From positions 62,001 through 126,000 of the forward strand of contig CACKNK010000002.1 of NCBI GenBank assembly GCA_902601475.1: a stretch of DNA of 64,000 bases. The letters are read 5' to 3'. Made by a program: the position numbers and the translations under genes. The stretch comes from an uncultured SAR86 cluster bacterium (GTDB lineage Bacteria; Pseudomonadota; Gammaproteobacteria; Magnimaribacterales; D2472). The notes beneath the pieces are model-generated. The model saw only the letters and a program-made list of their open reading frames with translations. It was not told the DNA's origin and did not search any database. Shown here piece by piece: positions 26,135-35,410 of the stretch; within the stretch, counting starts at the first letter, position 1, and each line of letters begins with the position of its first letter.

Positions 26135-27084
26135 GCTAGCATATTTATATAGAGAGTTGTTAATAATAACAGTGCTGCGACTAAATTATGAGCAATCGCA
26201 ATATAAAGTGGTAATACATAAACCACATTCATTATCCCAAGAGATATTTGAGTAAGCAGAACGATTCCTAAAGTCGATGCGAGAGGTGCGGCACTAGAGA
26301 ACCACAACTTAGAAATTAATATTAGAAAAATAATTGTTAGGAATATTGCTGTTATGCGATGGGAATAGTGAATCGCAACCCTTGCTTCATTATCTAAAAG
26401 GCCATAAAGATAGTTTGGTCCAACCTCTTGAGCAAGATTAAATCCAGCTGAAAAATCCATATCGGGTATAAAACTGCCTTGGCAAGTTGGAAAATCTGGA
26501 CATGCCAATGAGGCATAATTTGTTGAAGTCCATGCCCCAAGAAAAATTTGAATGACCAAAACAAACAAAGCAAGCATTGCTAGATTTTTTAAGTGACCAA
26601 TTTGAAAGTTTTTGAAAAAATTAGAATTTTTAATGTACAAATAAAAAAATGTGGAAAGAGTAATAAAACCTCCAAATAGATGAGTAGTTACTATGATGGG
26701 CAGCAGCTTAAGGCTTACAGTTAAATAGCCAAATAATCCTTGGCAGCAGATGAATATCAATAAAAAAATTGAAATTCTTTTGTTTTGTTTATCTTCGGTT
26801 CTGTGGGTTAAGTACACAATAAAAATTGCCAGCAAACCAAGTGCAGCTGCAAAATATCTATGAACAACCTCTGGAATAGCTTTATCTATCTCATAAGGAA
26901 ATGCTGGATATCTTTGCTCAGCGAGAGCAACTTCTGCCTCAGTAGTTGGAAAAAAAACAAAGCCATAACATCCTGGCCAGTCAGGACATCCCAGCCCAGC
27001 ATCAACTAATCTGGTCCAAGCGCCCAGAGCTATAACCACGAAAGCAAATAGAATTCCGAAGAGAGATACATTTTTTATATTCAT
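26122..27084 (-). CDS. ctaA: heme A synthase
   Basis: CtaA oxidises the C8 methyl of heme O to give heme A. This 320-residue polytopic protein begins GAWTRLVDAGLGCPDWPGCYGF, the conserved first loop with its paired cysteines. The symmetric second half has GAWTSTNYASLACPDFPTCQG. Heme-ligand histidines fall in VVHRYFAA, VTTHLFGG, IHYSHRI and IAHNLVA. Presence together with ctaB indicates a heme A-containing oxidase rather than a bo3 quinol oxidase. Confidence 0.96.
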   Translation of the reverse strand: MNIKNVSLFGILFAFVVIALGAWTRLVDAGLGCPDWPGCYGFVFFPTTEAEVALAEQRYPAFPYEIDKAIPEVVHRYFAAALGLLAIFIVYLTHRTEDKQNKRISIFLLIFICCQGLFGYLTVSLKLLPIIVTTHLFGGFITLSTFFYLYIKNSNFFKNFQIGHLKNLAMLALFVLVIQIFLGAWTSTNYASLACPDFPTCQGSFIPDMDFSAGFNLAQEVGPNYLYGLLDNEARVAIHYSHRITAIFLTIIFLILISKLWFSSAAPLASTLGIVLLTQISLGIMNVVYVLPLYIAIAHNLVAALLLLTTLYINMLAWKK

Positions 27085-27623
27085 ATGAGCACCTTTAAAT
27101 CTTTTAGGATTAACTTTGGATCCATTGAGGCATCAAAAAACATTACTGCCCGACCGTATGGATCTATTACAAAAATTCGAGGGGTTGAGAAATAATCTGT
27201 AGTATTTTTTTCAATTTGATTTATGAACCCGTCATTTACATCATTAAAAATTTCTATACGCGGAAAATCATCTAATAATTTTGCATTTGGTTGAAAAGAC
27301 TTTGATTGAACAAAAATTCTTTTAAGCTTGAATATATCTCTGTTAAGAGCAACATTTAACTGTCGCATTAAATAAAGTGCATTCTCAAAATTAAGATCAT
27401 TATTGTAATAAACACCCAGTACCCACTTACCATCCTCAAATTCAATTTCAGATCCGCTCTCATCAACTAACGACCTTGGATCAACTTCAAAATAACTATC
27501 AAAAAAAGTTCCGTTATTTTTTGTATTCTCAGGTGAGTACCCAAGGTTAAATGCTAGCGTTGATCCAATAATTACAATTAGTGGCGTTACTAATAGAAAA
27601 ATTAAAAAAATCCGATTATTCAT
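27081..27623 (-). CDS. oxidase-cluster membrane protein, cysteine-free thioredoxin-like
   Basis: A 180-residue protein with one N-terminal membrane helix and a soluble domain. Its position between surf1 and ctaA matches an unnamed gene of Pseudomonas cox clusters (PA0111 type). By eye, WVLGVYYNNDLNFENALYLMRQLNVAL and TPRIFVIDPYGRAVMFF resemble a SCO/thioredoxin-like fold, but there is no cysteine in the protein, so it cannot bind copper or do redox through thiols. A structural assembly role is an inference. Confidence 0.7.
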   Translation of the reverse strand: MNNRIFLIFLLVTPLIVIIGSTLAFNLGYSPENTKNNGTFFDSYFEVDPRSLVDESGSEIEFEDGKWVLGVYYNNDLNFENALYLMRQLNVALNRDIFKLKRIFVQSKSFQPNAKLLDDFPRIEIFNDVNDGFINQIEKNTTDYFSTPRIFVIDPYGRAVMFFDASMDPKLILKDLKVLI

Positions 27624-28311
27624 TTTCGTTCCTATTTATTGTAAAAAAATACATTGCTGCAAGGACTATTGTCATGACAAACCACTGAAAAGCGTACCCA
27701 AAATGCCTAGTAGATGAAATGGTAAAGGGGACAATTTCTTGAAAAGTTAATACTTCCCGATGATTTGCATCTAGGTGTAAAAAGAAATCTTCGACTGATT
27801 CTGAATACTGTTTGCTATAAAAATTTGTGTCTCTTAGCTGGCTAATTTTAGGCCAACTTTCAGTAATAAGATTATCTCCAAAGGTAATATTTCTTTCCGG
27901 GCGATAGATTATTCCTGTAATTGTCTTTGATTTAGATGTTACATCAAGGATTGGGGATAATTGACTCATATCCGCTTTTGATAACCACCCTCTATTTACC
28001 ATGATTAGTCGATCATCCGAAAAAATAAATGGCGTATAAACTTTATATCCTGGTTTACCATCCAAAAGCTGATTGTCAAAAAGTATTTGTCTTGAGGAAT
28101 CAAACCTTCCCTCAATAGAAACATTGGACCACGTCTGAAGTGATTGAGAATATGGGATGCTCGGTTTATAAGCATAAAATTCTTTTTCTTCTTGTGCTTT
28201 AAGGTTACCTTTATAAACCTGCCAAATTCCAAGGGAGAAGAATACTATTATAAAAAAGAAGCTAAAAACTGATAAAGCTGAATTTTTTTTTATTAATTCT
28301 AAATAATTCAT
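27616..28311 (-). CDS. SURF1-family cytochrome oxidase assembly protein
   Basis: This 231-residue protein has a membrane helix at each end (FSFFFIIVFFSLGIWQVY near residue 20, and FVMTIVLAAMYFF near the C-terminus) flanking a periplasmic domain, the SURF1 layout. GIWQVYK, MVNRGWL and GYAFQWF are family motifs. SURF1 helps insert heme A into subunit I. It is divergent from the small DUF2909 gene with only 25 bases between the starts. Confidence 0.92.
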   Translation of the reverse strand: MNYLELIKKNSALSVFSFFFIIVFFSLGIWQVYKGNLKAQEEKEFYAYKPSIPYSQSLQTWSNVSIEGRFDSSRQILFDNQLLDGKPGYKVYTPFIFSDDRLIMVNRGWLSKADMSQLSPILDVTSKSKTITGIIYRPERNITFGDNLITESWPKISQLRDTNFYSKQYSESVEDFFLHLDANHREVLTFQEIVPFTISSTRHFGYAFQWFVMTIVLAAMYFFTINRNENE

Positions 28312-28336
28312 TATAGGTTTAAGTTACAATCAAATA

Positions 28337-28549
28337 ATGTGGTTGAAGCCTGCTATATTCATCTTAATTATTTTAATACTTCTAAGTTTAACGAGTGGTC
28401 TGTTCTTTCTGTTCAAAGACAGAGGTAATAGCAAAGGAACAGTAATAAGCTTGGGTGTTAGAGTATCACTGGCTGCCTTGCTTCTTATATTAGTAGCTTA
28501 TGGCTTGTATACCGGAGAACTTGGCAACTCAGTGCCGTGGGGCTCTTAA
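28337..28549 (+). CDS. DUF2909 twin-transmembrane protein
   Basis: A 70-residue protein with two hydrophobic helices separated by FKDRGNSKGTVISLGVR and ending ELGNSVPWGS, typical of DUF2909. The gene is regularly found on the opposite strand between ctaE and surf1 in gammaproteobacterial cox clusters, as here. It overlaps the ctaE stop by four bases. Function is unknown; a minor oxidase assembly or stability factor is a guess from location. Confidence 0.83.
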   Translation: MWLKPAIFILIILILLSLTSGLFFLFKDRGNSKGTVISLGVRVSLAALLLILVAYGLYTGELGNSVPWGS

Positions 28550-29460
28550 AGTATATAAACAAACATAAATAGCATCACCCAAACAACATCAACAAAATGC
28601 CAGTACCATGATGCTGCTTCAAAACCAAAGTGCTCATGAGGGTCTGGTTTAAAGTGATTATAAAAAACTGATCTAATCAGCATCACTGAAAGCATCAAAC
28701 CGCCCATCATCACATGAAAGCCGTGGAATCCTGTTAGCATGAAGAAAGTTGACCCATAAATTCCAGAATTTAAGGTTAGGCCATAGTGTTCGTATGCTTC
28801 GTAATATTCAAGCGCTTGAAGAAAAACAAAAAATATTGCAAGTGAGACGGTAACGCCCAGCCAAATATTAAACTTATTTTTATTTGCAGCCTTTAAATTA
28901 ATATGAGCCATATGAACTGTTACGCTAGAGCTTAGAAGAACGATTGTGTTCCACAATGGAAGCCAGGTTAGTATTTTGTCCCATCCTGGAAAACTCATGC
29001 TTTTTTCAGGAACTGTGTAAGCAGCACCCAGATCTGGAGTGGTCAAAAGCGGCCAAGTTGACTGAAAATTTTCCCATAGCATATTTGCTAACCCTTTTTC
29101 TCCCTCGCCACCAAGCCATGGAACTGAAAATGTTCTTACATAAAATAATGCACCAAAAAATGCTGCGAAAAACATCACTTCTGAAAAAATGAACCATGCC
29201 ATTCCGTAAACAAATGATTGATTTAGCTGAGCACTATCTAGTCCTGCTAAATGTTCTTGAACAACTTTTCGAAACCAAAAGAATAAGGTAGCACCAAAAG
29301 ATGCCAGCCCAGCATAAAGTATGTACTTAGCCATGCTGTCAGGCTGTCCCAATGCATTGATGGTGCTGGCAGCACCCATAACTAGAATAAATAAAGAAGT
29401 CGCAGCATAAATTGGAAACCTGCTCTGCTCTGGTACATAGTATTTTTCGTAAGTGCTCAT
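28546..29460 (-). CDS. ctaE: cytochrome c oxidase subunit III
   Basis: A 304-residue, seven-helix protein. MAWFIFSEVMFFAAFFGALFYVRTF and the C-terminal FTGFHGFHVMMGG...SWYWHFVDVVWVMLFMFVYIL pattern are diagnostic of subunit III. It stabilises subunit I and its proton uptake in aa3 oxidases. It lies two bases after cox11 and converges on the DUF2909 gene with a four-base overlap. Confidence 0.97.
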   Translation of the reverse strand: MSTYEKYYVPEQSRFPIYAATSLFILVMGAASTINALGQPDSMAKYILYAGLASFGATLFFWFRKVVQEHLAGLDSAQLNQSFVYGMAWFIFSEVMFFAAFFGALFYVRTFSVPWLGGEGEKGLANMLWENFQSTWPLLTTPDLGAAYTVPEKSMSFPGWDKILTWLPLWNTIVLLSSSVTVHMAHINLKAANKNKFNIWLGVTVSLAIFFVFLQALEYYEAYEHYGLTLNSGIYGSTFFMLTGFHGFHVMMGGLMLSVMLIRSVFYNHFKPDPHEHFGFEAASWYWHFVDVVWVMLFMFVYIL

Positions 29461-29462
29461 TT

Positions 29463-30047
29463 CTAACTCCCCATTGAGTGATGATCTTCACCATGCTCAT
29501 GCATGTAACTAGCTAATTCATCTAAATTATCTTCGGTAACATCGAAGATTGTGTACGAAAGAACAATATTATTAATATTGTCTGGTAATTCATTATCAAA
29601 AATAAGTCTGACTGGTAGCAGAGCTTCTTCACCTGGCTTTAAAATTTGTTGCTCAAAGCAAAAACATTCCAATTTTTTTAAATGTGCAGCTGCATTCGAT
29701 GGTGCAACGCTTGGAATAGCTTGAGCCACCATTGCTTTGCTGGTTGTATTTTTAACATAGTAGGTGGCTGTGTAATATTTACCAGTTGTTATGTTTATAA
29801 CCTCATCAGAGGGACCAAAATCCCACGGCATCTGTTCGTTATTATGAGAAACAAATTGAACAGTAATATCTCTACCCTCTGAAATATCGCTTTCGACAAT
29901 TCTGGATGGAGATAAATCAATCTTTCCATTCAGTCCAGTAACTTCGCAGAAGACATCATAAAGAGGGACCAAGGCAAAAGAAAAGAAAAACATGCCCAGC
30001 ACTGCAAGTGAAAGCATCTTGATCGTCTTTTTGCCACCCTCGTTCAT
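29463..30047 (-). CDS. ctaG: cytochrome c oxidase assembly protein CtaG/Cox11
   Basis: Cox11 delivers copper to the CuB site of subunit I. This 194-residue protein has an N-terminal membrane helix ending in LVPLYDVFCEVTGLNGK, which contains the conserved YxxFC segment. The copper-binding motif near the C-terminal half is ECFCFEQQ (CFCF), and VRLIFDNELPDNINNIVLSYTIFDV follows. It is inserted between coxA and ctaE, as in Pseudomonas. Confidence 0.96.
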   Translation of the reverse strand: MNEGGKKTIKMLSLAVLGMFFFSFALVPLYDVFCEVTGLNGKIDLSPSRIVESDISEGRDITVQFVSHNNEQMPWDFGPSDEVINITTGKYYTATYYVKNTTSKAMVAQAIPSVAPSNAAAHLKKLECFCFEQQILKPGEEALLPVRLIFDNELPDNINNIVLSYTIFDVTEDNLDELASYMHEHGEDHHSMGS

Positions 30048-30049
30048 GA

Positions 30050-31630
30050 TTACTTAACTTCTGGTGGTGTTGAAAATGTGTGATATGGAGGAGGAGAATC
30101 AACTGTCCATTCTAAACCTTGAGCTCCCTCCCAGACTTCAGGAGTAGCCTTCTTACCGCCCATAACTGTTCTTACAACAATAAATAGGAAGAGTATTTGA
30201 GAAGCACCGAACAAGAAAGCTCCAACAGTAGATACCATATTCCAGTCCGCAAACTGAAGCGCGTAATCAGGAATCCTTCTAGGCATTCCAGCTAACCCAA
30301 TAAAGTGCTGTGGGAAAAATGTAACGTTTACACCAATAAAAGAAAGCCAAAAGTGCAAGCGACCTAGTCTTTCGTCATACATGTTTCCACACCATTTAGG
30401 AAGCCAGTAATATACTGCAGCCATAATTGAAAATATTGCTCCGGGTACGAGTACATAGTGGAAATGAGCGACAACAAAATATGTATCATGATATTGAAAA
30501 TCAGCAGGTGTAATAGCAAGCATTAGCCCAGAAAACCCGCCGATTGTAAATAGAACAACGAATGCTATTGCAAACAACATTGGTGTTTCGTAAGTTATTG
30601 AGCCCCTAAACATGGTTGCAACCCAATTAAAGACCTTAACTCCTGTAGGAACTGCGATTAGCATGGTTGCCCACATAAAAAATAGTTCAGCTGCTAGTGG
30701 CATTCCAACAGTGAACATATGATGAGCCCAAACAACGAAAGAAAGAATAGCAATTGAAACCATTGCCCAAACCATTGACGAGTAACCGAAAAGCTCTTTC
30801 CTAGAGAAAGTAGAAATTATGTGCGAAACAATTCCGAAGGCCGGCAATATCATTATGTAAACCTCAGGGTGACCAAAGAACCAGAAAATGTGTTGAAAAA
30901 GGACTGGGTCTCCACCACCTGCAGCATTGAAGAAACTAGTTCCAAAGTGGATATCCATCAGCATCATGGTTACTGCTCCTGCTAGGACAGGCATAACTGC
31001 TATCAACAAATATGCTGTTATGAGCCATGACCAAACAAATAATGGCATCTTCATTAAAGTCATTCCTGGAGCTCTCATATTCATAATAGTTACAATCACA
31101 TTAATAGCTCCCATAATTGATGAGGCTCCGAGAATATGAACAGAAAAAATGAAAAAAGTAACACTGGGTGGTGCATATGTTGTGGATAATGGAGCATAGA
31201 AAGTCCAACCAAAATTAGGTGCCCCTCCCTCCATAAATAAAGATGAAAGCATCATCAAAAAGGCAAAAGGCAAAATCCAAAAACTCAAATTATTCATTCT
31301 AGGTAGTGCCATATCTGGGGCACCAACCATCATAGGAACAAGCCAATTTGCTAGCCCTACAAAAGCTGGCATCACTGCTCCAAAGACCATTATTAGGCCA
31401 TGCAGTGTAAGCATCTGGTTATAAAATTCTGGCTCTACGATTTGCATACCAGGCTGAAATAACTCTGCTCTAATTACCAGAGCCATTGCTCCGCCAATTA
31501 AGAACATCGCAAAGCTAAACCAAAGGTATAAAGTACCAATATCTTTATGATTTGTGGTGAATAACCATCGGGTTAAGCCTTTTGCAGGACCGTGATGGTG
31601 ATCATCATGAGATTCAATAACTGCGCTCAT
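30050..31630 (-). CDS. coxA: cytochrome c oxidase subunit I
   Basis: The 526-residue catalytic subunit of an aa3-type heme-copper oxidase. [16 protein letters not shown] carries a heme a ligand. [18 protein letters not shown] has the CuB histidine and the cross-linked tyrosine of A-type enzymes. HHMFTVG and [17 protein letters not shown] supply the remaining CuB and heme ligands. The start [32 protein letters not shown] is standard. It reduces O2 and pumps protons in the inner membrane. Confidence 0.98.
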   Translation of the reverse strand: MSAVIESHDDHHHGPAKGLTRWLFTTNHKDIGTLYLWFSFAMFLIGGAMALVIRAELFQPGMQIVEPEFYNQMLTLHGLIMVFGAVMPAFVGLANWLVPMMVGAPDMALPRMNNLSFWILPFAFLMMLSSLFMEGGAPNFGWTFYAPLSTTYAPPSVTFFIFSVHILGASSIMGAINVIVTIMNMRAPGMTLMKMPLFVWSWLITAYLLIAVMPVLAGAVTMMLMDIHFGTSFFNAAGGGDPVLFQHIFWFFGHPEVYIMILPAFGIVSHIISTFSRKELFGYSSMVWAMVSIAILSFVVWAHHMFTVGMPLAAELFFMWATMLIAVPTGVKVFNWVATMFRGSITYETPMLFAIAFVVLFTIGGFSGLMLAITPADFQYHDTYFVVAHFHYVLVPGAIFSIMAAVYYWLPKWCGNMYDERLGRLHFWLSFIGVNVTFFPQHFIGLAGMPRRIPDYALQFADWNMVSTVGAFLFGASQILFLFIVVRTVMGGKKATPEVWEGAQGLEWTVDSPPPYHTFSTPPEVK

Positions 31631-31639
31631 ATTTACTTC

Positions 31640-32794
31640 CTATATCTTAATTTTGTTTTCTTTATATTCGACAATTTCTTTTGGAACAACAATTTCACCG
31701 TCTCCTTTTGCATCATTGCCCCAAGCTCTTCTTGTATATGTAATAACAGCCGCCATATCAACTTCAGAAAGTTGATTCGCAAAAGATTGCATTGCAGCAC
31801 CCTGAACTCCTTCCATCAATATTTCTACGTTGCGAGGTTTATTGTTTAAAACTATGTCGCTGCCTGCGAGTGCGGGAAAGATTCCAGGAATTCCTGCTCC
31901 ATTCACCTGATGACAAGCAACGCAGTTCATTTGATAAACACCCTCTCCTTTTGCAACTAACTCTTCCATGGTCCAATCTTTCTCAGTGAGCTGGGCAAGT
32001 TCAAAGGCTGCCTGTTTTTTTTCTGCTACCCAAAGATCATAATCTTCGGGGGTAACTGCTCTAACCACTACTGGCATGAAGCCATGATTCTTTCCACATA
32101 ATTCCGTGCATTGACCTCTGTATATACCTGGCTCATCTACAATTGTCCAAGCGGTATTAATGAAGCCCGGAATAGCATCCTGCTTGATTGCAAAATCTGG
32201 CACCCACCAAGAGTGAATTACGTCATTAGCTGTAATTAAAAATCTTATTCTTTTACCAGTGGGGATCACAACCGGCTCATCAACTTCAAGTAGATAGTGT
32301 TCGCCTTTTGGTGTTTGATTGTAAATTTCGTCTTGATCAGTGGTTAAGTTGGAGAAAAAGTTAACACCATCCTCTAAATACTTGTACTCCCATTTCCATT
32401 GATAGCCGACTACTTGAATATTTATATCGCCTTCTTCGTCAGCATACATTTTCTGTAATGTATTGGTTGCTGGTACTGCCATACTAATTAATATTACAAA
32501 AGGAATAACCGTCCAAAGTATTTCTAATTTTGTATTTTCATGAAAACTAGCTGGCTCTGGATTTTTCTTCTTAGTATGAGCATACATTGAATAAAACATG
32601 ACACCAAAGACAAGAACACCGATGGCAACAACGATCCAAAAGATGAACATGTGAAGACCAAAAACTTCTCTACTAATGTCGGTTACACCCTCAGTCATGT
32701 TAAGGGCATTCCATTCTGCAAAAGCTGACTGACTAAGGATTAAACCTAAAAAAATTGTAAACGAACTGATAAAAGTTGAACGAATATTAAACAT
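31640..32794 (-). CDS. coxB: cytochrome c oxidase subunit II with C-terminal cytochrome c domain
   Basis: The ORF track starts at 32845, but the ATG at 32794 is preceded by AAGGGA at proper spacing and begins a signal peptide (MFNIRSTFISSFTIFLGLILSQSAFA), giving 384 residues. Two helices anchor the CuA domain, with ligands in CTELCGKNHGFM and the upstream HSWWVPDF. A fused cytochrome c domain follows (CVACHQVNGAGIPG, with a methionine in GAAMQSFA), making this a caa3-like subunit II. The cytochrome c4 and c5 encoded in the window are candidate donors. It is the first gene of the oxidase operon. Confidence 0.96.
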   Translation of the reverse strand: MFNIRSTFISSFTIFLGLILSQSAFAEWNALNMTEGVTDISREVFGLHMFIFWIVVAIGVLVFGVMFYSMYAHTKKKNPEPASFHENTKLEILWTVIPFVILISMAVPATNTLQKMYADEEGDINIQVVGYQWKWEYKYLEDGVNFFSNLTTDQDEIYNQTPKGEHYLLEVDEPVVIPTGKRIRFLITANDVIHSWWVPDFAIKQDAIPGFINTAWTIVDEPGIYRGQCTELCGKNHGFMPVVVRAVTPEDYDLWVAEKKQAAFELAQLTEKDWTMEELVAKGEGVYQMNCVACHQVNGAGIPGIFPALAGSDIVLNNKPRNVEILMEGVQGAAMQSFANQLSEVDMAAVITYTRRAWGNDAKGDGEIVVPKEIVEYKENKIKI

Positions 32795-32979
32795 TGTGAT
32801 CCCTTGTGCCGTGTTCTGAATAAAATAAATTATTTGTATAATCAATTATAAATAAAAATAATGTGAATTTACAGTTAAATATCAATTAATTAACGATTTA
32901 CGGTCGCTATGATAGCTTCATTTAAAGCTTAGTTCTAGGGGAGTTTAAAGGAAAATTTAACAGCAATATTCCTAAGGTT

Positions 32980-33150
32980 TTAAAGCTTTGTAATTTTGTT
33001 TTCTTTTTGAGGATTTTTAGGTTTAAGCTCTTCAAAATCACAACTAACACAGATGATTTTTTCATCGTCATAGGTGACTGCAATTCTATCAAGAGCTTTG
33101 CATTTTGGACAAATGGCTCCTGCAATGAACTTCAGTTGCTGCTTATTCAT
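32980..33150 (-). CDS. YheV-like small zinc-ribbon protein (DUF2387)
   Basis: This 56-codon ORF falls below the ORF-track cutoff. MNKQQLKFIAGAICPKCKALDRIAV and IICVSCDFEE match the YheV/DUF2387 pattern RFIAGAxCPxCxxxD...CxxC, with two CxxC pairs that probably bind zinc. Its ATG overlaps the aroE stop (ATGA), which supports expression at the end of the purE-tsaC-hemF-aroE run. The family has no firmly established function. The overlapping 67-residue track ORF (32922-33125) in another frame is a shadow. Confidence 0.83.
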   Translation of the reverse strand: MNKQQLKFIAGAICPKCKALDRIAVTYDDEKIICVSCDFEELKPKNPQKENKITKL

Positions 33151-33938
33151 AGTATTTCTTTAATAATATTTTTTGTAGTTGGTTTTTTTTCAAACCAAAA
33201 CTCAAAAGAAAGAGCTGCTTGCTCCACCAGCATACCCTCTCCAGAATATATGTATTGTGAAAATTTTTTAAACCAGTTTCTTGTTGGTTTGTGAGGATTA
33301 CCATAACTCAAATCATATAGAATGCAGTCTTTAGAAATTTTTAAGTTGTTAAAAAATTTAGGCACTGTTGAATCATGGCCAGCAGAAGAACAATTTATAA
33401 CTATGTCAGGGCTAAGCTCGTATTCATGAAGAGAAACAGATTCCCCAAACCGACGAATTAATTTCTTTGCATTTTCTTCGCTTCTGTTTGCGATCTCGAT
33501 GCTACTTGGATTGAAACCACTAATAGCTGGAATTATGCTGGCAGCTGAGCCACCTGCTCCAAGTATTAAAATTTTTTTATCTTTGATTGATATACCTTTG
33601 TTACTAAAGTCATTTACAAGTCCCTGACCGTCAGTGGAATGCAAATATAATGATTCATTACTTTTCTTTATGGTGTTAGCTGTATTGATTTTATTAACAA
33701 TACTAGATTTGTTCGCATCAAGCTCAAGCACTTCTTTTTTTAATGGAAGAGTTACGTTCAACCCTAATGCGTTAGGATTGTCAAAAAATTGATTACAAAA
33801 GCTACTAAGCTCGCCGGCATTAACAAGATATTTCTCATAGCTGATTTTAATATTTAGTTCCTGCGCAAAAATATTATGAATCTCAGGAGACAGTGAGTGC
33901 TCAATTGGAGAGCCAACAACTCCTAACTTATATTCCAT
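33147..33938 (-). CDS. aroE: shikimate dehydrogenase
   Basis: AroE reduces 3-dehydroshikimate to shikimate with NADPH. GSPIEHSLSPEIHN (substrate serines), NVTLPLKKEV (catalytic lysine) and the nucleotide motif LGAGGSAASI are present. The ATG at 33938 (MEYKLGVVGSPIEHS, 263 residues) is preferred; the five extra codons in the track come from a TTG inside hemF. hemF-aroE adjacency is conserved in Pseudomonas. Confidence 0.95.
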   Translation of the reverse strand: MEYKLGVVGSPIEHSLSPEIHNIFAQELNIKISYEKYLVNAGELSSFCNQFFDNPNALGLNVTLPLKKEVLELDANKSSIVNKINTANTIKKSNESLYLHSTDGQGLVNDFSNKGISIKDKKILILGAGGSAASIIPAISGFNPSSIEIANRSEENAKKLIRRFGESVSLHEYELSPDIVINCSSAGHDSTVPKFFNNLKISKDCILYDLSYGNPHKPTRNWFKKFSQYIYSGEGMLVEQAALSFEFWFEKKPTTKNIIKEIL

Positions 33939-33940
33939 TT

Positions 33941-34852
33941 TTATGCATGCCAATCATTTGATAAAAAATCATTAAGTTTTTTGTTCATGGAAATTTGCTT
34001 GCTCGTTAATTTGCCTGGCCAAGCAACATTTTGAGGTAGTGAAGCTAGAATTGAGTCTGTTCTTCCCCCTGATTCAATACCAAACTTCGTACCCCTATCA
34101 AAAAGCAAATTAAACTCTACGTATCTTCCTCGTCTATATAACTGGAATTCTTTTTCATCTGTAGAAAATTTAGAATTTAATCTTCTATTTATTATTTTTT
34201 TATAACTAGTTAAATATGTTTCAAACATATTTGCTAATAAGCTTAGTGAGCTTGTTATGTTTTTATGTTTGAAGTTATCAAAGAAGATCCCTCCTATACC
34301 CCTCCGTTCGTCTCTGTGAGGAAGATAGAAGTATTCATCACAATTTTTGGCAAATTTTGAATAATAAGTTTTATTAAATTTATTTAAAAAATCTTTTGCG
34401 CCTTTATGCCATAACTCAGCATCTGTTTTATATGGAACGTAGGGTGTTAAATCAAAGCCGCCGCCAATCCACCATTTTTTTATTTCTTTTTTATTATGAA
34501 TAATAAATATTCTTCCATTCATATGACTGGTGGGTGCTTTTGGATTTGATGGATGAGAAATTACAGATAGTCCAGACGCAATAAATTCATCTCCTTTTTT
34601 TAAATCTAATGCTTTTGCTTGAGAGGAACTTGGAATGATATTGTCATGAATTATTGAAAAATTTATTGCAGCTTTTTCGATTTTATCTCCAGAAAGAATT
34701 ATTGTTTTTCCTCCACCACCATTTTGTCTTGACCACTCAGAAATATTTTCTTCAACTGTTTTATTGATTGCTGCAAAATCAGATGATATTTTTGATTGAT
34801 GGTCCTGAAAAAGACTAACAATCTGTTTGTTTAAATCTGAATCGATCTTCAC
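33941..34852 (-). CDS. hemF: oxygen-dependent coproporphyrinogen III oxidase
   Basis: HemF decarboxylates coproporphyrinogen III to protoporphyrinogen IX using O2. The conserved block YFYLPHRDERRGIGGIFFDNF and the late YVEFNLLFDRGTKFGIESGGRTDSILASLP are unmistakable. The length is 303 residues. It initiates at a GTG. Its dependence on oxygen fits the aerobic oxidase cluster next door, for which it supplies heme. Confidence 0.96.
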   Translation of the reverse strand: MKIDSDLNKQIVSLFQDHQSKISSDFAAINKTVEENISEWSRQNGGGGKTIILSGDKIEKAAINFSIIHDNIIPSSSQAKALDLKKGDEFIASGLSVISHPSNPKAPTSHMNGRIFIIHNKKEIKKWWIGGGFDLTPYVPYKTDAELWHKGAKDFLNKFNKTYYSKFAKNCDEYFYLPHRDERRGIGGIFFDNFKHKNITSSLSLLANMFETYLTSYKKIINRRLNSKFSTDEKEFQLYRRGRYVEFNLLFDRGTKFGIESGGRTDSILASLPQNVAWPGKLTSKQISMNKKLNDFLSNDWHA

Positions 34853-34856
34853 TTAA

Positions 34857-35408
34857 TTACTCTCTTATTACCTTTTTTGATTTAAGCATAATAATTTTTG
34901 ATGGCTTAGAAATTCCCCCAAGCCGATGATTAAATAATGCAACTTCATTTGATTTAAAAGTATTGCATATATCCTTAAGATTGTTTGTATATTCTGTACC
35001 GGATATGTTTGCTGATGTAGAAATAAAAGGAGCATTGAGTTCTTTAATCAATGCATTTAGATGATAGTGAGTGCTAACTCTACACGCAATATTATTTTTT
35101 TCATCTGTAAAACTTTCCAGGCATTTGCTGGCTGATTCTGCTACTAAAGTTACGTGTCCCGGCCATACTTCTCTAATGAACTTTCTACCAATTTTGTCGG
35201 ACTCAATATGCTCTAATGCATTGTCAATATCATGAAATAGAATGATGTAATTTTTATTTTTTTTTCTCTGCTTTAATTTATCAATCTTTGTGATCGCAGC
35301 TTTTGTTGCGATACAACCTAAACCCCAAATGCCATCAGTTGGATGAATTAATATACGATTATTTAAAAGCCAGTCAGCGCCCTCTTTGACGTCAACAATT
35401 TCTTTCAA
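34857..35408 (-). CDS. tsaC: threonylcarbamoyl-AMP synthase
   Basis: TsaC makes threonylcarbamoyl-AMP for the t6A modification of ANN-decoding tRNAs. This 183-residue YrdC-type protein has ILIHPTDGIWGLGC, KLKQRKKNKNYIILF, WPGHVTLV and PFISTSANISG, all family motifs. It initiates at a TTG directly after purE. The tsaC-hemF-aroE order matches other gammaproteobacteria. Confidence 0.94.
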   Translation of the reverse strand: MKEIVDVKEGADWLLNNRILIHPTDGIWGLGCIATKAAITKIDKLKQRKKNKNYIILFHDIDNALEHIESDKIGRKFIREVWPGHVTLVAESASKCLESFTDEKNNIACRVSTHYHLNALIKELNAPFISTSANISGTEYTNNLKDICNTFKSNEVALFNHRLGGISKPSKIIMLKSKKVIRE

Positions 35409-35410
35409 AA

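Noticed and set aside
32795-32979. Promoter and hairpins upstream of coxB
   Set aside because: TATAAT-like and AGCTT/AAGCT elements exist, but no consistent -35/-10 pair or terminator tail could be supported.
32922-33125. 67-residue minus-strand ORF
   Set aside because: It is out of frame with the YheV-like protein, whose two CxxC pairs and aroE coupling make it the real gene.
33007-33294. 95-residue plus-strand ORF opposite yheV-like and aroE
   Set aside because: It is a shadow of the minus-strand yheV-like and aroE frames, with no motif or start signal of its own.
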